DNA of 64,000 nucleotides from Flavobacterium cellulosilyticum (GTDB taxonomy: Bacteria > Bacteroidota > Bacteroidia > Flavobacteriales > Flavobacteriaceae), in the NCBI RefSeq assembly GCF_004349355.1, contig NZ_SMFK01000013.1:48639-112638 (forward strand). The letters run 5' to 3'. A program made the translations under genes and the position numbers. Within the stretch, counting starts at the first letter, position 1; each line of letters begins with the position of its first letter. The notes below the pieces were generated by a model. The model was given only the letters and a program-made list of their open reading frames with translations, had not been told where the DNA came from and ran no database searches. Below, one piece after another: positions 25,299 to 35,537 of the stretch.

Positions 25299-26939
25299 TT
25301 AAGCTTCAACTTCTTTTAAATCTAATATTGGTCCAGCACTAACTAATCGTTTTCCTTCTTCAGTATTAGTGTATTGTTCGAAGTTTTTGATATAACGAGA
25401 AGATAGATCTTTGGTTTTAGTGGTCCATTCTGCTTTGTCTTTGTACGTATCTCTGGGATCAAGAATTCCTTCACTAACATTTGATAATACTTTTGGTACT
25501 TTCAAGTTCAAGAATGGAATACTTTGAGTTTCAACAGTATTAATTTCGCCGCTAATAATCGCATCGATAATAGCTCTAGTGTTTTTCAAAGAAATTCTTT
25601 TTCCAGTTCCGTTCCATCCTGTGTTTACAAGATAGGCTTTAGCTCCGTGTTCTTTCATTTTACCAATTAATGTTTTAGAGTACATTGTTGGGTGTAATGT
25701 TAAGAAAGCCTCACCAAATGCAGGTGAAAATGATGGTTGTGGTTCTGTAATTCCTCTTTCAGTTCCTGCTAATTTAGAAGTGTATCCACATAGGAAATGG
25801 TATTGAGCTTGATCCTCAGTTAAGATAGAAACTGGAGGCAAAACACCAAATGCATCAGCAGAAAGGTATATAATATTGCTAGCGTGTCCAGCTTTTGATG
25901 GTAATACAATTTTACTAATATTATAAATTGGATAGGAAACTCTAGAGTTTTCAGTTATTGAATGGTCATAATAATTGATTTCACCATACTCATCCACGAT
26001 AACATTTTCTAGCAAAGCATCTCTTTTGATGGCTCTCCAAATATCTGGTTCATTGTTTTCACTCAAGTCAATCACTTTTGCATAACAACCTCCTTCAAAA
26101 TTAAATACGCCATTGTCATCCCAACCGTGTTCGTCGTCACCAATCAAATACCGTTTTGGATCTGCAGATAAAGTGGTTTTTCCTGTTCCAGAAAGTCCAA
26201 AAAACACAGCGACATCACCCTTTTCACCTACATTAGCAGAACAGTGCATTGAAGCCATTCCTTTTAATGGCAAATAATAATTCATCATAGCGAACATTCC
26301 TTTTTTCATTTCACCACCGTACCAAGTACCACCAATAATTTGAATTTTTTCAGTAAGGTTAAATAACACAAAGTTTTCAGAATTTAAACCTTGCTCTTTC
26401 CAGTTAGGATTTGTTGCTTTGGATCCATTCATTACAATAAAATCAGGTTTTCCAAAGTTTTGCAATTCATAAATAGAAGGTCTTATAAACATGTTTGTTA
26501 CAAAATGCGCTTGCCAAGCTACTTCCATTACAAAACGAACTTTAAGTCTGGTGTCGATGTTGGTACCACAAAAAGCATCTACAACATATAATTTAGGGGA
26601 TGTTGAAAGTTGTTCTAAAGTAAGGGCTTTTAAATCATCCCAAATTTCTTTTGTTGTTGGATAATTTGGAGAATTAATTCCAGATTCTTTATCCCAGCAA
26701 ATTGTATCTTTAGTAATATCATCTTTTACAATATACCTATCTTTTGGAGAACGTCCGGTGAAAATTCCGGTTTTAACTGCTACAGCTCCTGTATCAGTCA
26801 AAGCTCCTTTTTCAAATCCTTTTCTTTTATGAGAAACTTCAGCTTCATATAATTCTTCATAAGAAGGATTATAAACCACCTCGTGATAACCTGTAATTCC
26901 TAAATCGTGTAGCTCTTGAATGATTTTAATATTTTTCAT
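25299..26939 (-). CDS. pckA: Phosphoenolpyruvate carboxykinase (ATP)
   Basis: A 546-residue enzyme that converts oxaloacetate and ATP to PEP, the entry to gluconeogenesis. TGRSPKDRYIV (substrate-binding Arg), the kinase-1a loop GLSGTGKTTLSADP (about residues 246-259) and the kinase-2 region LIGDDEHGWDDNGVFNFEGG (about 264-283) all match ATP-type PCKs. The length is normal (about 530-545). It is a single-gene unit: about 450 bp precede it and a hairpin follows it. Function is secure. Confidence 0.97.
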   Translation of the reverse strand: MKNIKIIQELHDLGITGYHEVVYNPSYEELYEAEVSHKRKGFEKGALTDTGAVAVKTGIFTGRSPKDRYIVKDDITKDTICWDKESGINSPNYPTTKEIWDDLKALTLEQLSTSPKLYVVDAFCGTNIDTRLKVRFVMEVAWQAHFVTNMFIRPSIYELQNFGKPDFIVMNGSKATNPNWKEQGLNSENFVLFNLTEKIQIIGGTWYGGEMKKGMFAMMNYYLPLKGMASMHCSANVGEKGDVAVFFGLSGTGKTTLSADPKRYLIGDDEHGWDDNGVFNFEGGCYAKVIDLSENNEPDIWRAIKRDALLENVIVDEYGEINYYDHSITENSRVSYPIYNISKIVLPSKAGHASNIIYLSADAFGVLPPVSILTEDQAQYHFLCGYTSKLAGTERGITEPQPSFSPAFGEAFLTLHPTMYSKTLIGKMKEHGAKAYLVNTGWNGTGKRISLKNTRAIIDAIISGEINTVETQSIPFLNLKVPKVLSNVSEGILDPRDTYKDKAEWTTKTKDLSSRYIKNFEQYTNTEEGKRLVSAGPILDLKEVEA

Positions 26940-27396
26940 TGCGCTTGTATTTTAGTTGTTTGTAATTATTTATTTCTATGTAAAATTAAGAAATAGCTAC
27001 TTATTAAACCTGACATTTATCATATTTTCAATAAATCTACGAAAACGATTTCATTAAGCACAGGGGTTTACGACCTTTTACGACAATTTTCATAATAAAA
27101 AAAATTAGATTAATTAATTTTGATTTATATTATAATTCAATAACTTGAAATAATGTTTGAAGGGTTTACATATTATTTTCTTCGACTGATGAACTGGAAA
27201 TAAAATCGTCTTTAATCGTTTTGTTTATCACGATACCTTAATGGTTGTTAGAAATTGATTCAGTATTCGAAATTTGAAAATGTAATAGACAATTCAAAAA
27301 AAAAAGGTTTTAGGAACCGATTTTCTTTCCCTTTTGGATGTTTGATTTTTGGTGTTATTATTGGCTCCATTCCAATTATGAAAAATTGTATTATAA
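26940..27396. other. 457-bp gene-free gap upstream of pckA
   Basis: Very AT-rich. It must hold the pckA promoter, but I see no clear TAnnTTTG box on the minus strand near the start. Only small features are visible: the near-direct repeat TTTACGAC (about 27068 and 27078) and a weak hairpin GGTTTTAGGAACC near 27307. No ORF worth calling. Confidence 0.5.
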
Positions 27397-27903
27397 TTAT
27401 TCTTTATCTTCAATTTGTTTTTTTCCTGATATAATTTTATCACCTCCAATTGCATTAATATTATCTGGACGAATTTCAGTGTGACGGACTTCCCCTCCTG
27501 TAGTTCCAGTTTCTATGGCTAATAATACTGCAAGAACAGCAACTGTGAAAGCAAGAAATGAAACCAAAGTTGATTTTGAATGGTTTTTAGTATTAAAATA
27601 AATGCCGCCGATAGCAATCACTCCTAAGAGATACAAAACTAATGCTAATTTTTCGGCCATTTCTTCATGTTCATGAATGATAAATTTAGTAACATCTGGA
27701 AATTTTTCTGCTATTTTTTCTGCTCCATCACCTGTTGCCATACTTAATGCTGCAAAAATTGCCGAAAATATAAAAAGTACAAAAGCAGTATTTTTTACGG
27801 ATTTATTTTTTAGAATCAATCCAACAAATAAAATACCAAGTCCTATAAATGTCCCAATAATTGGAAAATGGTTTACAACCAAGTGTAAATGTGCATCGTT
27901 CAT
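27397..27903 (-). CDS. Four-TM membrane protein, DUF2231-like
   Basis: A 168-residue integral membrane protein with four hydrophobic segments (about residues 10-30, 38-57, 85-105 and 112-132) and a polar C-terminal tail. HLHLVVNHFPIIGT in helix 1 and the HEHEEMAEK stretch before helix 3 contain His residues that could hold a haem, as proposed for DUF2231-like proteins. Role unknown. It precedes no obvious partner; the VIT1-ferritin gene upstream on the same strand (73-bp gap) deals with iron, which may be relevant. Confidence 0.7.
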   Translation of the reverse strand: MNDAHLHLVVNHFPIIGTFIGLGILFVGLILKNKSVKNTAFVLFIFSAIFAALSMATGDGAEKIAEKFPDVTKFIIHEHEEMAEKLALVLYLLGVIAIGGIYFNTKNHSKSTLVSFLAFTVAVLAVLLAIETGTTGGEVRHTEIRPDNINAIGGDKIISGKKQIEDKE

Positions 27904-27976
27904 AATTTTTTGAATAAAGTTTATAACTCAAAGTTAATCTATTTTTTTTAAAGATACTTTTTGATTTCTATGGGAA

Positions 27977-29095
27977 TTATCCGGCTAACGAAACACCAAT
28001 CATATGGCCTATACCATACGTGATTGCTGCCGCTGTCAATCCGAATGCCACTTGTCTTAAACCTGAAAACAAAACACTTTTTCCAGTTAATAAGGTAATA
28101 GCTGCTCCAATACCAAAAAGTCCAATGATACTACTTACAACACTTAATAGTACAGCATTTTTTCCATCGAAAATCATGAATGGATACAATGGAATAATGG
28201 CTCCCATAGCAAATAAAAAAAAAGATGCAAAGGCAGCTTCCCAAGCAGAGCCACCCAATTCTTCCTTATCTATTCCTAATTCTTCGGTGATAATAGCATC
28301 TATGGCAGATTCTGGATTCTCGAATGCTTTATCGGCTAGTTTTTGAGCTTCTACTACACTCATTCCTTTTGCTTGATACAGTAAGACCAATTCCTTTTTT
28401 TCTTCTTCTGGTGAAGCTTCCAATTCTTCAGTTTCTAACTCAATTTGTCGCTGATTTAATTCTCTAGAACTTTGCACCGAAAGCCATTCTCCCAATGCCA
28501 TCGATATGGCTCCGGCCAAAAGACCAGCTATTCCAGTCAACAAAATTGTATTATTTGAAACTGCAGCACCAGCAACTCCCATCACTAAACTCATATTTGA
28601 AAGCAAGCCATCACTTGATCCCAAAACAGCTGCTCGTAAAGCATTTCCTCCTACAGACTTATGCCGGCTTTCAAATTTAGACAATAATCCTCCCGATACA
28701 TTTAATGCTTTATTGTTGTTAACCGCCTCAATAATATTAAGATGATTGTGTTCGAAACCATTAGGTTTCTCTCCTTTTTCTAGTTTGTTTTTTACAGCAT
28801 TTACAGCATATTGTTTCTCTATATTTGACAAACTACTAATGATGGAACTATATCCAAAAACCTTACCTAATTTCAATTGTAATTTTGCTCTAGTTGAAGG
28901 CATCGGCATCACATAATTCGTTTCAAATTCATGTACTTTATGAAACATGTGTTGTGCATGCCCTTTTTCTATATCAGCTAAACTTTCTAAAACCCTTGAT
29001 AAATTATCATCCGACTGGATAATTGCAATGCTAGCATACAAAAACGCAGTATCTACTTCGGTTTGTAATTGCCCTTTTAACTTATTTAAATCCAT
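27977..29095 (-). CDS. Ferritin-like / VIT1-CCC1 iron transporter fusion
   Basis: A 372-residue membrane protein. Residues about 1-130 form a rubrerythrin/ferritin-like four-helix domain, with EVDTAFLYASIA and LADIEKGHAQHM giving the ExxH diiron ligands. Residues about 150-372 form a VIT1/CCC1-type transporter with GSSDGLLSNMSLVMGV, GAISMALGEWLSVQS and a cytoplasmic loop rich in Glu. Similar fusions (MbfA type) export iron and protect against peroxide. The start is the ATG at 29095; an upstream GTG at 29116 adds only seven residues. Iron or manganese substrate is inferred from family. Confidence 0.88.
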   Translation of the reverse strand: MDLNKLKGQLQTEVDTAFLYASIAIIQSDDNLSRVLESLADIEKGHAQHMFHKVHEFETNYVMPMPSTRAKLQLKLGKVFGYSSIISSLSNIEKQYAVNAVKNKLEKGEKPNGFEHNHLNIIEAVNNNKALNVSGGLLSKFESRHKSVGGNALRAAVLGSSDGLLSNMSLVMGVAGAAVSNNTILLTGIAGLLAGAISMALGEWLSVQSSRELNQRQIELETEELEASPEEEKKELVLLYQAKGMSVVEAQKLADKAFENPESAIDAIITEELGIDKEELGGSAWEAAFASFFLFAMGAIIPLYPFMIFDGKNAVLLSVVSSIIGLFGIGAAITLLTGKSVLFSGLRQVAFGLTAAAITYGIGHMIGVSLAG

Positions 29096-29442
29096 AACTC
29101 TTGTTTTAGAATGCACAAATTATTATTTGTTCAATTTGCAAATTGATTTTCCAAATTTCATTAAAAAAATAATTTTAACTCATTCAAATATAAACCAAAT
29201 AGCATCTTGTTTCCTTTTAATTATTTAAATATATAATACATTTTTGTTTAAACTAAATAAAAATTAAGCTTTTGGGTTTAATTAGTCTTTGATAATCAAT
29301 TTTATGATGCCCTTTTCATCTTCTACATTTAAAATAGGTATGCTTTACTATTTTACTCATAATTATGATATTTCAAAAATCGAACAATTTTAATAGATTA
29401 AGATTTCTAATAAGTTATTTAAGAAATACACCATTTGTAGGA
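29096..29442. other. Intergenic gap between divergent iron-transport and LTA-synthase-like genes
   Basis: About 350 bp of AT-rich DNA between divergent genes. The only features seen are the sulfatase-gene promoter at its right end and a small TTGATAATCAA palindrome near 29288. No convincing ORF; the frame that stays open from 29365 is better explained as leader sequence. Confidence 0.45.
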
Positions 29443-29476
29443 TTTGAATTAAATCATTTTATTTTTTATATTTTTG
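29443..29476 (+). promoter_or_regulatory. Promoter of the LTA-synthase-like gene
   Basis: TTTG (29443-29446), 22 bp, then TATTTTTG (29469-29476) match the Bacteroidetes promoter. The start would be near 29482, just before the ATG at 29491. It lies inside the 42-codon upstream extension of the frame and so argues against the earlier ATG at 29365. Confidence 0.65.
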
Positions 29477-29490
29477 CAAAAAAATTAAAC

Positions 29491-31584
29491 ATGTCTTTTT
29501 CTAAAAAACTATCCCCTTTTTATAATCTTGCTTTCTTTTATGTTTTAATTAGTTTTATTGTAAGGATTGTACTTGTTTTCCATCCCATAACCCAAGCTAC
29601 TTTTAAGTTCGTGGATATTGTTAAAATATTTTCTATTGGAATTATTTCAGATGTTTTTGTATTTACTGTGCTTAGTGGATTTCTTTGGCTTTATTTAATT
29701 TTCATATCCAATTCAAAATATTATAAACCTTACGGCTACATCATTTTATTTCTTTTAATTGTATTATTATTATTCATTATTTCAGGAAAAACAATACTTT
29801 CAGAATATGGCGGTGCTTTACCTATGATAGGCGCCATTTTTGTTGGAATCAAAACTACTCTTTTTGCTTTATTACTTTTTTTACCAAAATACAGAAGCAA
29901 AATTAGAGTATGGCTTTTCTCTTTTGTAATTTTTTTATTCGTGGTTTTAATTTTACAAAATGGCATAAGTGAGTATTTCTTTTGGAATGAATTTGGAGTG
30001 AAATATAATTTTATTGCAGTGAATTATTTGGTTTACACCAATGAAGTAATTGGAAATATTATGGAGTCTTATCCCGTAATTCCATTGTTCTCAGCCTTAT
30101 TTATAATTGCAGGAATTGTAACTTATTTTATTGTACTAAAATCAAAATATTACATTGAAAACATTCCGACTTTCTTCGAAAAAACAAAAATCACAGTAGT
30201 TTATTTTATCCTTTTTGGACTTTCTTTATTTGCAATTCCGAATTTGGCAAAAACTGAAAATTCTCAAAATGTATTCTCAAATGAATTGCAATCCAACGGA
30301 ATGTATAAGTTTTATTTGGCTTTTATGAATAGCAAATTGGACTTTTTTAAATTCTACAAAACACTTCCTATCAATGAGGCTTTTGCTATTTTAGGAAAAC
30401 AAATACCAACTATATCTGGAGAATCTACTTTGAGAACCATTCAATCTATTGCCGCTGAAAACCATAAAAATGTAGTGTTAATAACTATCGAAAGTTATAG
30501 TGCTGATTTTATGAAAATGTATGGAAACGAAAGCAATATCACTCCATTTCTTGATGATTTAGCAACCAAAAGTTTATTGTTTACTAATCTCTATGCTACA
30601 GGAAATCGCACTGTACGAGGCCTAGAAGCAGTTACTTTATGCATACCTCCCACTGCTGGCGAAAGTGTAGTAAAAAGACAAGACAATAAAAATAAGTTTT
30701 CGACTGCTAGTGTTTTCCAACTAAAAGGATATGACGTGAAATACCTTTACGGTGGAGATTCCTATTTTGATAATATGGAAGATTTCTTTACTGGAAATGG
30801 GTATGATATTGTAGACAAAAAATCATTTTCACCCTCCGAAATCACCTTTTCGAACGTATGGGGAGTTTGTGATGAAGATATGGTCCACAAGGCAATAAAA
30901 GTGATGAATGCAGAAGCTAAATCAGGTAAACCTTTTTTCAATCATTGGATGACCGTAAGCAATCACAGACCTTATACATATCCAAATAATAAAATTGATA
31001 TTTCCGGTGATGCTAAATCACGTGAAGGTGGCGTGAAATATACTGATTATGCCATCAAAAAGTTCTTCGAAATGGCTCAAAAACAGTCATGGTTTACGAA
31101 TACTATTTTTGTAATTGTGGCGGATCATTGCGCTTCAAGTGCTGGAAAAACAGAACTTCCTGTTGATAAATACAGAATTCCTGCTATGATTTATTGCCCA
31201 AGTTTAGTGCAACCGCAGCATTACTCTAATATGATGTCTCAAATAGATTTAATGCCAACGCTATTTGGCTTATTGAATTTTAATTACCAAAGTAAATTTT
31301 TTGGTCAAGATGTTTTAAAATCCAATTATACTCCAAGAGCGTTAATCGCCACTTATCAAGATTTAGGTCTTATAAAAGATAATGTATTAACCATTATTTC
31401 ACCTAAAAAAGAAGTGAAACAATTTCAACTGTCATTAAAACCAAATCAGAAAACAGCTGCTGATTTCCAGATTTATTATGATCAAAAACTATTAGAAAAA
31501 GAAAGAACTGATTTGGTAAATGAAACCATTTCCTATTATCAAACGGCTTCTGATATATTAAAGAAAAAGAACTATCAGAAATAA
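29491..31584 (+). CDS. LTA synthase family sulfatase-fold protein
   Basis: A 697-residue membrane protein. Five hydrophobic helices occupy about residues 10-250. An extracytoplasmic sulfatase/alkaline-phosphatase domain follows: VLITIESYSADFMKMYG (metal Glu), ATGNRTVRGLEAV with the Thr nucleophile, YLYGGDSYFDNM, and VIVADHCASS (metal Asp-His). Such enzymes transfer phosphoglycerol or phosphoethanolamine to envelope glycans or lipids. Gram-negative relatives modify periplasmic glucans or lipids; the substrate here is unknown. The ATG at 29491 is chosen because a promoter precedes it closely; an ATG at 29365 is in frame. Confidence 0.9.
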   Translation: MSFSKKLSPFYNLAFFYVLISFIVRIVLVFHPITQATFKFVDIVKIFSIGIISDVFVFTVLSGFLWLYLIFISNSKYYKPYGYIILFLLIVLLLFIISGKTILSEYGGALPMIGAIFVGIKTTLFALLLFLPKYRSKIRVWLFSFVIFLFVVLILQNGISEYFFWNEFGVKYNFIAVNYLVYTNEVIGNIMESYPVIPLFSALFIIAGIVTYFIVLKSKYYIENIPTFFEKTKITVVYFILFGLSLFAIPNLAKTENSQNVFSNELQSNGMYKFYLAFMNSKLDFFKFYKTLPINEAFAILGKQIPTISGESTLRTIQSIAAENHKNVVLITIESYSADFMKMYGNESNITPFLDDLATKSLLFTNLYATGNRTVRGLEAVTLCIPPTAGESVVKRQDNKNKFSTASVFQLKGYDVKYLYGGDSYFDNMEDFFTGNGYDIVDKKSFSPSEITFSNVWGVCDEDMVHKAIKVMNAEAKSGKPFFNHWMTVSNHRPYTYPNNKIDISGDAKSREGGVKYTDYAIKKFFEMAQKQSWFTNTIFVIVADHCASSAGKTELPVDKYRIPAMIYCPSLVQPQHYSNMMSQIDLMPTLFGLLNFNYQSKFFGQDVLKSNYTPRALIATYQDLGLIKDNVLTIISPKKEVKQFQLSLKPNQKTAADFQIYYDQKLLEKERTDLVNETISYYQTASDILKKKNYQK

Positions 31585-31683
31585 TATGAAATCCCTTAAA
31601 AAGGATTCATAAGTGTTGTTTAAAAAAAAATAGTAAACTAAATTCAAGTCATTTTACAATTTTAATTTTATAAATAAAAATAT

Positions 31684-32439
31684 ATGTTTCGGCACAAAGG
31701 AAAAAGCAGAACTTTTGCACATAATTTAAGATTGGCAACTTTACTCTCTTTTGTAGCGGGAATTGTCAATATTACGGGCGTTTTGGCTGTAAAAACCTTA
31801 ACTACTAATGTAACTGGACATTTTGCTTTTTTTGCCGAAGAAATTACGAAACACAATTATTTTGCTGCTTTAAGTTTTTTTATTTTTACACTTTTCTTTT
31901 TATTAGGATCTTTTACTTCTAGTTTTTTGGCAGAATTAGTTTCAAAAAGAAATCCTGAAATTTCACATGTTGTTCCTATAACCTTAGAAATCATAGTTTT
32001 GATTCTCATCGGAATTTTTGGAGCTCAATCTGGAATAACATCTATTGAAGGGAAATTAACCGCCTTTTTCATGCTTTTTGCAATGGGAATCCAGAATTCA
32101 TTGGTGACAAATATTTCAAATTCAATCGTTAGAACTACCCATTTAACAGGGCTTTTTACCGATTTAGGAATTGAATTGTCACAGTTGTTTTTTTACAAAA
32201 AGCCAGAGGAAAATAAAAAATTAAAAACCAGCATTTTTTTGAGATTTTCCATCATTACCTTCTTTTTTATCGGTTGTTTTTCAGGAGGTTTTATCTACCA
32301 TTTTCTCGAAATAAAAACACTCATTATTGCAGCCTTCTTTCTTTTGATTGCACAATGGTTTGATTATTTGCGTCTAAAGTTTCACTTATTTAAAAGGAAA
32401 CAAAAATCAAAATTAAAACTTTTTAATTCTTCTAAATAA
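31684..32439 (+). CDS. YoaK/DUF1275 family membrane protein
   Basis: A 251-residue protein with six hydrophobic segments. It carries the DUF1275 hallmarks LSFVAGIVNITGVLA (helix 1) and VTNISNSIVRTTHLTGLFTD (about residues 137-156). Function is unknown; transport or membrane signalling has been suggested for the family. The C-terminus is strongly basic and Lys-rich. Its stop overlaps by 8 bp that of the convergent YeiH-type gene. Confidence 0.88.
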   Translation: MFRHKGKSRTFAHNLRLATLLSFVAGIVNITGVLAVKTLTTNVTGHFAFFAEEITKHNYFAALSFFIFTLFFLLGSFTSSFLAELVSKRNPEISHVVPITLEIIVLILIGIFGAQSGITSIEGKLTAFFMLFAMGIQNSLVTNISNSIVRTTHLTGLFTDLGIELSQLFFYKKPEENKKLKTSIFLRFSIITFFFIGCFSGGFIYHFLEIKTLIIAAFFLLIAQWFDYLRLKFHLFKRKQKSKLKLFNSSK

Positions 32440-33409
32440 AATAGATAATTGCGATAAGCGATGAAATCGCAATAAATGCCCAAAGTAGAATTCCTTGAAA
32501 TAGTGGTTTAAATCCTACGGAACGCAAGGTATTAAAGTTAAGTCCTGAACCAATTAAAAATAAAGTAAGTGTAAGTCCAATTTTTGCCAAAGTCACAATA
32601 CTTGGTGAAAAATAGGCTACTTGCGGTATATAAGTATTCAATAGCATCGCTAAAATAAATAAACCAATGAAATAAGGAATTTTAATTTTAGTGGATTTAC
32701 TTTTAAATACAAATGTTGTTATCAGAGCTACTGGAATAATCCATAGGGCTCTTGCTAGTTTTACGGTTGTGGCAATTTGTAATGCTTCGGCACCATATTT
32801 ATTTGCTGCTCCAACTACCGAACTTGTATCATGAATCGCAATAGCGCACCATAATCCAAACTCATGTTGTGATAAATTTAGCCAATGTCCAATCGTTGGG
32901 AATAAAAAAAGTGCAATCGAATTCAATATAAAAATCACCCCCAAAGCAACTGATGTTTGTTTCTCATCCGACTTAATAATTGGAGCAATTGCAGCAATGG
33001 CACTTCCTCCACAAATTGCAGTTCCACAAGCAATAAGATGAGATGTTTTAGTTTCTATAGTCAACCATTTGCCAAGTAAAAACCCAATGATTATAGTACT
33101 CACAATAGAAATAATAGTGAATACAAAACTGGTTGAACCAATAGATAAAGCACTTGTTACACTCATCCCAAAACCAAGTCCAACAACAGAAATTTGCAAT
33201 AAATAGCGAATAGCAATGTGATTAAAAGGTAAAAAAGGATGACCAGACAAATTCGCAACAACCAATCCTAATAATAATGCTGTAGGAGGAGAAATTGGGA
33301 ATACAGCACAAACTACCAACAACAATACAAAAATAATTTTTTGCAAATTACTGTTTTTTTCAAATAGTGGAAAAGTGGAATCGGACTGTGTGTTTTTTAT
33401 TTTATTCAA
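32432..33409 (-). CDS. YeiH/UPF0324 family putative sulfate exporter
   Basis: A 325-residue integral membrane protein with about ten hydrophobic helices. It shows the YeiH family strings GLVVANLSGHPF, VVGLGFGMS, CGTAICGGSAIAAIAP and AIHDTSSVVGAANKYG. The family is annotated as a putative sulfate (or small anion) exporter, largely from genetic context. No LysR regulator is adjacent, unlike E. coli yeiE-yeiH. It is convergent with the YoaK-like gene. Confidence 0.88.
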   Translation of the reverse strand: MNKIKNTQSDSTFPLFEKNSNLQKIIFVLLLVVCAVFPISPPTALLLGLVVANLSGHPFLPFNHIAIRYLLQISVVGLGFGMSVTSALSIGSTSFVFTIISIVSTIIIGFLLGKWLTIETKTSHLIACGTAICGGSAIAAIAPIIKSDEKQTSVALGVIFILNSIALFLFPTIGHWLNLSQHEFGLWCAIAIHDTSSVVGAANKYGAEALQIATTVKLARALWIIPVALITTFVFKSKSTKIKIPYFIGLFILAMLLNTYIPQVAYFSPSIVTLAKIGLTLTLFLIGSGLNFNTLRSVGFKPLFQGILLWAFIAISSLIAIIYFI

Positions 33410-33439
33410 CCTGAACTATATTTTAAACTTATTAATTAT

Positions 33440-35467
33440 TTACAGCATTCCATTGTATTTACGAATAAACCATTCAGTAGCCAACGAAATAGCAATTAAA
33501 ACCAATAACCAAACCCAATCAATTAAAGGTGTTTTGGCTACAATTGATTTTTCAATCGCTTTGTAATTTTCATTTTCTAACAGCGATTTTATCAAGACAT
33601 CAGCCTGATTTGGATAATATACTTTGCCCTGAGTTTGTGCTGCCAATTGTGTAAGTCGTTCCAAATCAGGATTTACAAACTGCTTTTCGATATCAAATTC
33701 TAAAATTTCAAAATGATTGCTGTACACCGTATTTGAATTCAATTCTTTGACTGAAAAATTATAAGTTCCAGCTGAAATTCCGTCAAGATTTACCCTATAA
33801 ACATTGTTTCCTTTTAACAAATCGAAGTTTTTGGTTTGTTTGGTTTTGGTATTAGTAACAGCGATTGTCAAACGAGCTTTCTCATCGAATTCGTAGTTTT
33901 TATTGAAATATTGCGCAGAAATTTCTATGGATTCACCAGTATTGTAGAAATTTTCGTGATTAACAACCAATGATTTCTTGGAATTATTGGAAGCTAAAAA
34001 CTGAATGATTTTATCAACAAAAAGATCGTACTTTTCATAGGATTGGTTGTCGATATGACTTTGCAAACGCCATTTCCAACTATTTTCACCCAGAAAAAAA
34101 GCAGCACGTCTTCCTTGATTTTCGGCGAAAGCCAATAAAGGAGAATTCGTATTTACATTTCTTATTTTTGACGAAAGCAAAGTCGAAACGTTACCATTTA
34201 CTTTTATTGTTCCAAAGGCATTTTGCAAAGGAGGAAAAGTTGAAAAACCGAAATCTTCCATTGCAAAAAGATTAAATTGCGAATTGAATTCGGCTAAATA
34301 ATCTTCTTTTTGACCACTCATTCTAAAAACTATATTGTCCTGTTGCTGGTTCAAAAAATTGAAATCAGTATTGGTTCCAGTGATTATAAATGTATTAATT
34401 CCAGCCAATTTATTTTTTTCAAAAACCGATTTAAATTCTGCAGTAGGTTGATACAAAATTAAAATAGAATAATCTTGTAACGATTTGATAACATTTGGCT
34501 TAACTACAGTTACTTTTCGTTGTACATTAGATTCAATCGCTCGTTTTAAAGCACCTATATCAGGATGATTTATGGCAGTAACTATAGCGATATTTGTCTT
34601 TTGGTCAATGACTTCTACAGCAAAATTCTTTGTATTGTTATAGGTGTTTTTTTCTTTTTCTTTCGATGAAATTGTGGCTTTAAAAATTTGTAATCCTACT
34701 TTATCGGCAGGAAGTAAAACAGTAAGTATTGCCGATTTTTTAGAAGGAGAAAAAGAAACTGTTTGCTTCGTCAACACCGAATTTCCTTGTGAAATACTAA
34801 AATCTGCATTCAAATTTTTACTGCCAGAATACTGCAAAAACACTTCTACAGGAAATTTATTCTTCTGGAAAGCATATTTATTGGCATTCAATTGATTTAT
34901 TTTCAAATCCAAATAAGTGGTGGTATCACCAACAACAAGTGGATAAACTTTATTGTTTGCATCAAAACTATAAACATAATCATTCCCCGATGTTTGGTTT
35001 CCATCAGTTATTAAAACCGTTGGGAAAACTACATTTTTGTATATACTCTTCAAACTTTTGGCAACTACATCAATATTGGTCTGCTTTCCTTTAAAGTCAA
35101 ATTCTTCCGATTGTTCAATTTCACTATCGAAACGATAGGTTTGAACATCAAATTTATCTTGTATTGCTTTGTTTTGGAATACTTTTTTATAAAGTTTAAA
35201 TGCGGTTGCATTGGCTTTCAAATTAAAAATAGAACTTGAATTATCGACAACAATTGGCAAAGGTGTTTTTACAATTTCATAAGTATTTCTGGAAATTATT
35301 GGATTAATTAACAACAACAAAATCCCCAAAATGGATACAAAACGCAAAAAAGCCAAAACCAAGTTCGATTTCAACTTGGTTTTGGCCTTATAATAATATT
35401 GAAAAAAAGACAAACTTCCTGCTATCACTATTGAAAGTAGTATAAGTAGGACGGTGATTGTTGTCAT
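33440..35467 (-). CDS. Large membrane-anchored vWA-like protein
   Basis: A 675-residue protein with two N-terminal membrane helices (about residues 5-22 and 38-58), a large extracytoplasmic region and one C-terminal helix (about 652-668). VVDNSSSIFNL (about 73-83) resembles the DxSxS metal site of von Willebrand A domains, and VLITDGNQTSGND the following Asp loop. Residues 320-480 look like a GATase1-like domain seen in related Bacteroidetes membrane proteins. It resembles BatA-neighbour proteins but no AAA ATPase is adjacent. Function unknown. Confidence 0.75.
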   Translation of the reverse strand: MTTITVLLILLSIVIAGSLSFFQYYYKAKTKLKSNLVLAFLRFVSILGILLLLINPIISRNTYEIVKTPLPIVVDNSSSIFNLKANATAFKLYKKVFQNKAIQDKFDVQTYRFDSEIEQSEEFDFKGKQTNIDVVAKSLKSIYKNVVFPTVLITDGNQTSGNDYVYSFDANNKVYPLVVGDTTTYLDLKINQLNANKYAFQKNKFPVEVFLQYSGSKNLNADFSISQGNSVLTKQTVSFSPSKKSAILTVLLPADKVGLQIFKATISSKEKEKNTYNNTKNFAVEVIDQKTNIAIVTAINHPDIGALKRAIESNVQRKVTVVKPNVIKSLQDYSILILYQPTAEFKSVFEKNKLAGINTFIITGTNTDFNFLNQQQDNIVFRMSGQKEDYLAEFNSQFNLFAMEDFGFSTFPPLQNAFGTIKVNGNVSTLLSSKIRNVNTNSPLLAFAENQGRRAAFFLGENSWKWRLQSHIDNQSYEKYDLFVDKIIQFLASNNSKKSLVVNHENFYNTGESIEISAQYFNKNYEFDEKARLTIAVTNTKTKQTKNFDLLKGNNVYRVNLDGISAGTYNFSVKELNSNTVYSNHFEILEFDIEKQFVNPDLERLTQLAAQTQGKVYYPNQADVLIKSLLENENYKAIEKSIVAKTPLIDWVWLLVLIAISLATEWFIRKYNGML

Positions 35468-35537
35468 ATTTAGTAGTGATCTTTAATCAGTGTGTAGTAT
35501 TCAGCTGCTTACTGAAAACTGAACACTGAATACTTTT
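35468..35537. repeat. Intergenic word-repeat palindrome (fabG/vWA gap)
   Basis: AGTATTCAG (35496-35504) pairs with CTGAATACT (35526-35534). The words CAGTGTGTAG and CTGAACACTGAA continue the symmetry. The same ACTGAACACTGAATACT vocabulary recurs at 54068-54220, 18 kb away. Confidence 0.6.

Noticed and set aside
29365..29490. 42-codon N-terminal extension of the LTA-synthase-like protein
   Set aside because: A TTTG-N22-TATTTTTG promoter lies inside it and the residues do not resemble the family's N-terminus.
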